NCBI GenBank assembly: GCA_017935245.1
Contig: JAGBHZ010000006.1
Span: forward strand, 1-59,794
Direction of reading: 5' to 3'
Source of the DNA: Alphaproteobacteria bacterium
Lineage (GTDB): Bacteria > Pseudomonadota > Alphaproteobacteria > Rs-D84
Length of the DNA: 59,794 nucleotides
In this document: in pieces, positions 53,693 to 59,794 of the stretch
How positions within the stretch are numbered: the stretch's first letter is position 1
Layout of the letters: each line of letters starts with the position of its first letter
Notes under the pieces: model-generated
What the model saw: the letters and a program-made list of their open reading frames with translations, nothing else
What the model was told of the DNA's origin: nothing
Database searches by the model: none
Program-made: the position numbers and the translations under genes

Positions 53693-54582
53693 TATCTTAA
53701 ATCTCCTATTTTTATAAACTCGAACAGGTAAATTTTACCATTTTGAACCTTGAACAATGGAATTTTATTAAACAGATAATATCTTGTTTTGGTTAGGGCG
53801 TATTGTTTTCTGCGAACAATGGGTATAATGCCGAATAAATAAAATTTCCGGCTGGTTTCTGATGTCATAGACATAAGATGCACGGCGGTCCGTTGGTCAG
53901 AACACATCATGTCCAGTATTCGACGGCGAATAATGTTTGTATTTTGTGTTTGTATATCATTATTGATAATTGATGCATTGTTGCCATGTATGCGATACAG
54001 GTATAAAACATCCGGCAGGTTCGCAATATCTGCGTACTTTATAAACCTGGTATAAAAGTCATAATCTTCACATGCCACGAATTTTGAATCATAACGCAAG
54101 TGATGCTTTTCAATAATATTGCGTCGAAACATAACAATTGTTGTTTTGCAACCAGATAACAAATCAAATAATTTGATGGTTTTTGGATTAACTATGGTGC
54201 GTTCAAATGCACCAAAGGTTTTATATGCCGCACCAACCATACCAATATTGGGATTTGCATCTAAAAATGCGACCTGCGTTTCAAGGCGTTCGGGCATCGA
54301 TATATCATCACTGTCCATTTTTGCAATATAATCACCCATTGCCACATCCAGACATTGATTGGATACCGCAATAAAACCTTGGTTCTGGGTGTTATCAATG
54401 AATTTTATTCGTTTGTCCTGGGCGGCATATCGACGAATAATTTGTGCGGTATCATCTGTACTGCCGTCGTTTATGATAATAAATTCAAAATCTGAAAAAG
54501 TTTGATTGAGAATACTCTCTATCGCTTCGCCAACGTATTGTGCAACATTATAACATGGCATTATAACTGATACTTTTGGCAT
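53692..54582 (-). CDS. glycosyltransferase family 2
   Basis: The 296-aa enzyme has 'SVIMPCYNVAQYVGEAIESILNQ', 'NDGSTDDT' and 'KMDSDDISMPERL'. The C-terminal repeat-like 'KFYLFGIIPIV' and 'YYLFNKIPLFKVQNGKIYLFEF' elements resemble those of its neighbours, suggesting that the three arose by duplication. Acceptor and sugar are unknown. Confidence 0.88.
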   Translation of the reverse strand: MPKVSVIMPCYNVAQYVGEAIESILNQTFSDFEFIIINDGSTDDTAQIIRRYAAQDKRIKFIDNTQNQGFIAVSNQCLDVAMGDYIAKMDSDDISMPERLETQVAFLDANPNIGMVGAAYKTFGAFERTIVNPKTIKLFDLLSGCKTTIVMFRRNIIEKHHLRYDSKFVACEDYDFYTRFIKYADIANLPDVLYLYRIHGNNASIINNDIQTQNTNIIRRRILDMMCSDQRTAVHLMSMTSETSRKFYLFGIIPIVRRKQYALTKTRYYLFNKIPLFKVQNGKIYLFEFIKIGDLR

Positions 54583-54586
54583 AGTG

Positions 54587-55693
54587 CTATCCTTTGATTT
54601 TTAAAACCGGAATTATGTTAAACAGATAATAGTACTTGGCATGATTGGTTGCTTGAATCTTAACCAATGGCACAAATCCAAACAGACGTATATAACGGCA
54701 TGCACGGGTACGAATAATCGACAAGAACGGAATCATAAACATAAAATACATACGACGTATTGATATGCGATGCGCAGTATAAAAGCGATATATATCATGG
54801 CAATAACGACGCGCAATACTAAGTAATAATTTTGGTGGTACATATTCATTTGGCACATCGTTTGCCAAACGCCCCAGTACACCACAAATAGATTGCGACG
54901 TGATGCGGGTGTCAGTTTGTTTTATGCCCCCCAGCATGTTCTGGATATGTTCTGCAACACGCATATACATTGGCCACATATTGTATTTTCTACAAATGTT
55001 CAGGCAATCTAAGATACCATAAAATGTATCGCGGACCATACTAGACGTCCAATTGATTTTTTTATAGCCAACACGATATGTGTATGTTGGGCGCGACAAC
55101 GCATAAAAACGTTCGGCACAACACATTGCATTTATGAAAAATACGGGGTCTTCGTGTCTGATATAGTTCGGGAAATATATTTTGTTTTTAATTATCCATT
55201 TGCGATTATAAATAAAACGCGTAAAGCCATAATCATACAGCCAGTCTGAATAATTCATCCATCCATCTGATGGAAATTTGGTGGCCAACGAGACAGTTGT
55301 TTCGTCGCCGCCTGTTGTTGGATTAAACATAATAATTGATCCACCACATATTTTTGCGTCGTTTGTCTTGGCGGCATTATACATATCCATTAAAACATCG
55401 GTGTCTGGCAAAAAATCATCTGAATCAATAAACGAAATAAATTCGCCCGTTGCCATCTTTATCCCAGTGTTTCGCGCCATGGCAACCCCAGAATTTTGTT
55501 TTAATGCTTTAACAACTATGCGATTGTCTTGCCTGGCGTATTTTTTTATAACAGCCAATGTATTGTCGGTTGATTTGTCATCAATACAAATAATCTCTAT
55601 ATCCACCAGGGTTTGATTCAACAGACTTTCCAGGCATTGCCCAATATATTTTGCAACGTTATAACATGGAATTATCACAGAAACTTTTGGCAC
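54587..55693 (-). CDS. glycosyltransferase family 2, first gene of the operon
   Basis: The 368-aa enzyme shows 'SVIIPCYNVAKYIGQCLESLLNQ', 'DDKSTDNT' and 'FIDSDDFLPD'. It starts with GTG at 55693 (GGGG upstream). The C-terminus again carries 'IRLFGFVPLVKI' and 'YYLFNIIPVLKI'. A long leader with structured elements and a terminator-like hairpin precedes it (55741-55968). Confidence 0.88.
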   Translation of the reverse strand: MPKVSVIIPCYNVAKYIGQCLESLLNQTLVDIEIICIDDKSTDNTLAVIKKYARQDNRIVVKALKQNSGVAMARNTGIKMATGEFISFIDSDDFLPDTDVLMDMYNAAKTNDAKICGGSIIMFNPTTGGDETTVSLATKFPSDGWMNYSDWLYDYGFTRFIYNRKWIIKNKIYFPNYIRHEDPVFFINAMCCAERFYALSRPTYTYRVGYKKINWTSSMVRDTFYGILDCLNICRKYNMWPMYMRVAEHIQNMLGGIKQTDTRITSQSICGVLGRLANDVPNEYVPPKLLLSIARRYCHDIYRFYTAHRISIRRMYFMFMIPFLSIIRTRACRYIRLFGFVPLVKIQATNHAKYYYLFNIIPVLKIKG

Positions 55694-55740
55694 AATTAAC
55701 CCCTATTTATTAAGTTGGTGGCGTAACAGGAAATGAGATA

Positions 55741-55968
55741 AAAATAAAAGCCACTGAAACAGTGACCGGGAAGTTAAGAAAAGCTATCTACGAGACGCCC
55801 CCGACGGCCTTTGGCTAAAAAAAACCTGTTGTATAACCGGCGGCTTCCCGACCCTTGTGGCTAGGAAACGGCGCAATGCGTCGCAACCTTTGAAAAATTG
55901 GATACAACGCATGCGCGCCGCGTAGATTGGGCTTTCTTACGGCCCTGAACCCAATTCCCATTAAGTTC
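55741..55968 (-). ncRNA. candidate structured RNA or long leader of the glycosyltransferase operon
   Basis: The minus strand carries a promoter (55975-56003) and about 225 nt later a hairpin CACTG/CAGTG followed by CTTTTATTTTTAT (55764-55741). Between them is a strong imperfect helix: CGGCGC, ATGCGT and neighbouring bases near 55920-55900 pair with ACGCAT and GCGCCG near 55888-55869. There is also ATTGGG/CCCAAT closer to the 5' end. The rod-like shape would fit 6S RNA, but I could not confirm its conserved central bubble. A 62-aa frame on the same strand shows no coding features. Strand is inferred from promoter and terminator. Confidence 0.5.
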
Positions 55969-55974
55969 GTGTTC

Positions 55975-56003
55975 ATCATACAGGATAAAAATCCTTTTGG
56001 CAA
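55975..56003 (-). promoter_or_regulatory. promoter of the candidate RNA
   Basis: On the minus strand TTGCCA (56003-55998), 17-nt spacer, TATGAT (55980-55975). Confidence 0.55.
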
Positions 56004-56016
56004 GATATAAATTGTC

Positions 56017-56045
56017 TTGTTTTATGCGTGCTGGTGGCATACAAT
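56017..56045 (+). promoter_or_regulatory. promoter of the lipoprotein gene
   Basis: TTGTTT (56017-56022), 17-nt spacer, TACAAT (56040-56045), 22 nt before the start. Confidence 0.5.
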
Positions 56046-56067
56046 CACCAAAAAGGAGCCATAGGAA

Positions 56068-56523
56068 ATGTTTCGTAATTTAATTATTTTTCTGGGGATT
56101 TTTACGTTGGGCGCATGCAATCATGTTCATATGAAACCCGGGACGCTGGATAAAACGCAAGATATATATACTACACGTGGGGGATATAATATGCGTCAGG
56201 CAACAAAAGAACGTCTGCAACAGCGTGGATATACACTAAAAATTGGAAAAGTTAAAAGCACCAACAACATTATTGAAACAGATATTGCAGACTATGAACG
56301 CTTTGAAATTCCGGCAAATGCACATTATTTATTAACTATATCGGAACGCGAGGAAAAATTTCGTCCAATCTGGTGCGCACTTAACGGATTTTGGTGGTGG
56401 AATTTTAATATATCCATTGTAAATCAGCAGTCTGGCGAGGAAATTTTAACGTGGCGCGGGCGTGGGTGTGCAAACAGCAGTCTGCGCAAGTTAGATAAAA
56501 TTTTAGACAATTTGGAAAAATAA
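56068..56523 (+). CDS. small lipoprotein
   Basis: The 151-aa protein has a lipoprotein signal peptide with lipobox LGAC (Cys at about 17). The mature domain contains 'ATKERLQQRGYTLKIGKV', 'HYLLTISERE' and a Trp-rich stretch 'GFWWWNFNISIVNQQSG', then 'EEILTWRGRGC'. This resembles DUF4136-like or similar lipid-anchored beta proteins, but I cannot assign it. AAAGGAGCC precedes the ATG. Confidence 0.8.
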   Translation: MFRNLIIFLGIFTLGACNHVHMKPGTLDKTQDIYTTRGGYNMRQATKERLQQRGYTLKIGKVKSTNNIIETDIADYERFEIPANAHYLLTISEREEKFRPIWCALNGFWWWNFNISIVNQQSGEEILTWRGRGCANSSLRKLDKILDNLEK

Positions 56524-56550
56524 AAAATCCCGCATTTGCGGGATTTTTGT
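56522..56550. terminator. bidirectional terminator
   Basis: ATCCCGCA/TGCGGGAT (56527-56542) with flanking A6 and T5 runs lies between the lipoprotein and rubrerythrin genes. Confidence 0.75.
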
Positions 56551-56551
56551 A

Positions 56552-57175
56552 TTAGTCATCAATGACCGCGTATTCACAGAACCCTTCGTTCGTGTCGCAA
56601 CGGGATGTTGTGCCTTCGCTGATAAAATATCCCTGTTCGTGCAGACACGCCGGGCATACCTTTGGTGCATCTGTTCCAATGTGCCACATACCGCAATTTG
56701 TACAACGCCACATGACAATGTTATCCTGTTTGAACAATGTGCCGTTTTCAATCGCTTCGACCAGCGCACGGAAACGTGATTCATGATAACGTTCCGCATA
56801 GCCAATATTCTTTAAAATTTCAGCAATCGCAGGAAAGCCCTCTTGGGCGGCAATTTGCGCAAATTTTGGGTACATTTCTGTGTTTTCTTCGTGTTCACCG
56901 TATGCGGCCGCCTGTAAATTTTCCAGTGTTGTGCCAATTTTGCCCGCCGGGAAAGAAGCCGTGATTTCCAAATCGCCCCCTTCTAGGAACTTGAACAGAC
57001 GTGATGCGTGTTCTTTTTCTTGGTCGGCCGTTTCCAGGAAAATCTTAGAGATTGCCTGGTAACCTTCCTTCTTGGCCGCGGATGCATAGAAAGTGTAACG
57101 ATTACGTGCCTGGGATTCGCCGGCAAATGCGATTAACAGATTTTTTTCTGTTTGTGTACCTTTTAATGATACCAT
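56552..57175 (-). CDS. rubrerythrin
   Basis: Rubrerythrin is a non-haem di-iron peroxidase of anaerobes and microaerophiles. The 207-aa protein has an N-terminal ferritin-like four-helix domain with Glu/His ligands ('AFAGESQARNRY', 'ADQEKEHASRLF', 'YGEHEENTEMYPKFA', 'YAERYHESRF'). A C-terminal rubredoxin-like centre follows, 'CTNCG...CPAC'. The start at 57175 (upstream AGGAGAAG) fits the family; a longer frame to 57244 is unlikely. Together with the peroxiredoxin it suggests a low-oxygen habitat. Confidence 0.94.
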   Translation of the reverse strand: MVSLKGTQTEKNLLIAFAGESQARNRYTFYASAAKKEGYQAISKIFLETADQEKEHASRLFKFLEGGDLEITASFPAGKIGTTLENLQAAAYGEHEENTEMYPKFAQIAAQEGFPAIAEILKNIGYAERYHESRFRALVEAIENGTLFKQDNIVMWRCTNCGMWHIGTDAPKVCPACLHEQGYFISEGTTSRCDTNEGFCEYAVIDD

Positions 57176-57260
57176 TGTGTACTTCTCCTTCTGTTTTTGT
57201 TTTGTTCGTAAGAAAATCTTAGCAGAGAAAGCAGTAAAAATCAAAAATTTATTTTCTTGG

Positions 57261-58773
<1,513 letters not shown>

Positions 58774-58788
58774 TTATAATCTAAAAAC

Positions 58789-58817
58789 TTGCAATTTCCA
58801 GTGCAAAAGACTATAAT
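58789..58817 (+). promoter_or_regulatory. promoter of ssrA
   Basis: TTGCAA (58789-58794), 17-nt spacer, TATAAT (58812-58817). Transcription would start near 58824. Confidence 0.75.
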
Positions 58818-58823
58818 CCAGTG

Positions 58824-59165
58824 GTCGTGCAAACGATGATGATTCTGAATCCGTTGTGAAATAGTCATTATGGACTGGGGGGCGGTACCCCACAGCTCCA
58901 CCATTTCCTGATACGATTTATGGTCGTATTTGGTTATGGGGCTGACATAGATTCGACAGATGATGAAAGACAAACTGGGTGAATCCGACGTGGTGTCGTT
59001 AAAAGCCAAATAAAAACTGAATGGCGATAGAATCGCTGCGAACGACAATGTTCGCCTTGCAATGGCTGCCTAAGTATGGCGTTGAACATGGTTGGCAATC
59101 GTTGACCGTGTTCGTTTAAGCGATTGCGGTGTTCGCCGGGTACATGGCACCAGAAACCCGGCATT
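58824..59165 (+). ncRNA. ssrA: two-piece (circularly permuted) tmRNA
   Basis: The acceptor piece comes first (58824-58903): T-arm GGGG/CCCC and 3' end CAGCTCCACCA. A 34-nt removable linker (58904-58937) with hairpin ATACGA/TCGTAT follows. The coding piece then begins with GGGGCTGAC...TTCGACA (58938 on), and GGGGCTG pairs with the acceptor CAGCTCC. The tag frame 59038-59073 reads GCG AAC GAC AAT ... GCC TAA, giving ANDNVRLAMAA. The permuted order is typical of alphaproteobacteria. A stem GCCGGGT/ACCCGGC (59135-59162) marks the 3' end. tmRNA rescues stalled ribosomes and tags products for proteolysis. Confidence 0.95.
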
Positions 59166-59200
59166 TAATTTATTATAAAAACGGAACATAAGGACAAAAA

Positions 59201-59437
59201 ATGTTTGGAAAAATCAAAAAAGTATTCTTTACCGGTGTATTCGGTGTTTTATACATTTCTTTTGTTGCCCAGTTGGTATATGTATTGGGTTGGATGAACG
59301 GTATTGAAAACAAATTAATGGGTTTGGCAATGTTGTCTTTGGAATGGTTGGTTTTGATTGCGGCACGCTATTTATCAAAACGTTCCAGCAACAGTGCACA
59401 ACACGGCAGTTTCGGCGGACATAACCGTCGCCGTTAA
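59201..59437 (+). CDS. small membrane protein, 78 aa
   Basis: Two hydrophobic segments (about 8-30 and 38-58) flank a short polar turn. The C-terminus is Ser/His/Arg-rich and basic ('RYLSKRSSNSAQ', ending GHNRRR). No family recognised. It follows ssrA on the same strand with AAGGAC upstream and is ended by the terminator at 59441-59469. Confidence 0.65.
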   Translation: MFGKIKKVFFTGVFGVLYISFVAQLVYVLGWMNGIENKLMGLAMLSLEWLVLIAARYLSKRSSNSAQHGSFGGHNRRR

Positions 59438-59440
59438 TAA

Positions 59441-59469
59441 AAATCCCGCCATATGGCGGGATTTTTTTT
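59441..59469. terminator. bidirectional terminator
   Basis: AATCCCGCC/GGCGGGATT (59442-59450, 59455-59463) with A and T flanks lies between converging genes. Confidence 0.75.
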
Positions 59470-59794
59470 ATTTCAACTGATATTTTCTACTTCGTTGTTC
59501 TTTCGATAACCGGCGCAATTGACGCAAAATACCAGTATTACGAACCATCTTGAACGCCATTGTCATTGATGTTATCGGTTGTTTATACTGCGCATACATA
59601 CTTTGTGTTCGTATCTTTTGCAAGTTTACCAAATATGTATCAATGTATTCAGGCAACATTTTCTGGCGCAACATTGTGCGACACTGGCGCATTATTGCAC
59701 GCTTTTTTACATGCGCCACACGACGCATTCTGCGTAATTCGTCCGCCGACAACCGAACCGGTGTATTAACCCAGCAATCATGCACCAATGAATA
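59468..59794 (-). CDS. hypothetical basic protein, 5' end cut by window edge
   Basis: The frame is open from the window edge to a stop at 59468; only the C-terminal ~107 residues are present. They are rich in Arg, Lys, Met and Leu, with heptad-like helices ('RLSADELRRMRRVAHVKK', 'MLRQKMLPEYIDTYLVNLQ') and no membrane span. The visible part is not enough to assign a family. Confidence 0.6.
   Translation of the reverse strand, partial: YSLVHDCWVNTPVRLSADELRRMRRVAHVKKRAIMRQCRTMLRQKMLPEYIDTYLVNLQKIRTQSMYAQYKQPITSMTMAFKMVRNTGILRQLRRLSKEQRSRKYQLK

Noticed and set aside
55905..55960. Signal recognition particle RNA, because TCAGGGCCGTAAGAAAGC resembles the SRP tetraloop region
   Set aside because: The bases do not form the SRP helix 8 pairing; the local fold is GGGC/GCCC with a large loop.
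55815..56003. 62-codon minus-strand frame as a gene
   Set aside because: It coincides with strong hairpins and a promoter, has no ribosome binding site and a composition unlike neighbouring proteins.

Overview
The window looks like chromosomal DNA of an alphaproteobacterium with moderate-to-low GC content, probably an uncultured host-associated lineage. Support for the class (sequence plus general knowledge): a circularly permuted two-piece tmRNA gene (58824-59165), a DUF1013 gene (typical of Alphaproteobacteria), the gene order ybgC-tolQ-tolR-tolA, AddA-type rather than RecB-type recombination genes, and a large group I sigma-70. The genetic code is standard, and prfB carries the classical +1 frameshift at UGA. 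I see no CRISPR array, no rRNA and no intact insertion sequence.

Layout. 1-4914 (mostly minus): rpsA (cut by the window edge), two unassigned genes, thyA and tig. 5011-6118: an inverted-repeat/heptad-repeat region, then a structured 5' leader and two small secreted-protein genes (A1, B1). 6162-10161 (minus): rplM-rpsI, an OmpR/EnvZ-like two-component pair, a secreted protein. 10298-16178 (plus): an alpha/beta-hydrolase-like pseudoenzyme, ruvB, ybgC, a compact tolQ, tolR, a frame-interrupted tolA, a DUF2817 protein and an HtrL-like protein. 16211-16793 (minus): RNase P RNA and a small protein. 16977-28009 (plus): secA, dnaE, rsmH, an unknown gene and two large Cys-rich exported proteins. 28310-33076 (minus): AddA helicase and AddA nuclease as separate overlapping genes, plus recN. 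33170-35095: a membrane-anchored coiled-coil protein. 35144-36163 (minus): a second copy of the leader + A + B cassette. 36231-43236 (minus): tmk, rpoD, DUF1013, cysS, a fused accD-accA and ihfB. 43379-49482: peroxiredoxin, an alkyltransferase-like protein, tRNA-Ser, an N-acetylmuramoyl-L-alanine amidase, a decayed third B gene, a Cys-rich exported protein, prfB and a kinase-like gene. 49534-55693: tRNA-Arg with a duplicated 3' end, a phage-tail-fibre-like gene and an AT-rich glycosyltransferase operon, together resembling an island. 55741-59794: a candidate structured RNA, a lipoprotein, rubrerythrin, obg, ssrA and two small proteins.

Most genes are housekeeping: translation (S1, S9, L13, CysS, RF2, tmRNA, RNase P, Obg, RsmH), replication and repair (DnaE, RuvB, AddA, RecN, ThyA, Tmk), secretion and envelope (SecA, Tig, Tol, amidase) and fatty-acid synthesis (AccDA). 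The accessory part is the exported Cys-rich proteins and the tRNA-Arg-linked surface-polysaccharide genes.

The best candidate for something undescribed is the duplicated cassette: a promoter, a conserved ~200-nt structured leader with mutually exclusive helices ending in a terminator-like hairpin, and two small disulfide-type secreted proteins. It occurs at 5139-6118 and 35144-36163, with a decayed remnant at 46093-46187. Promoters recognised here frequently use a -35 beginning TTGC rather than TTGA.
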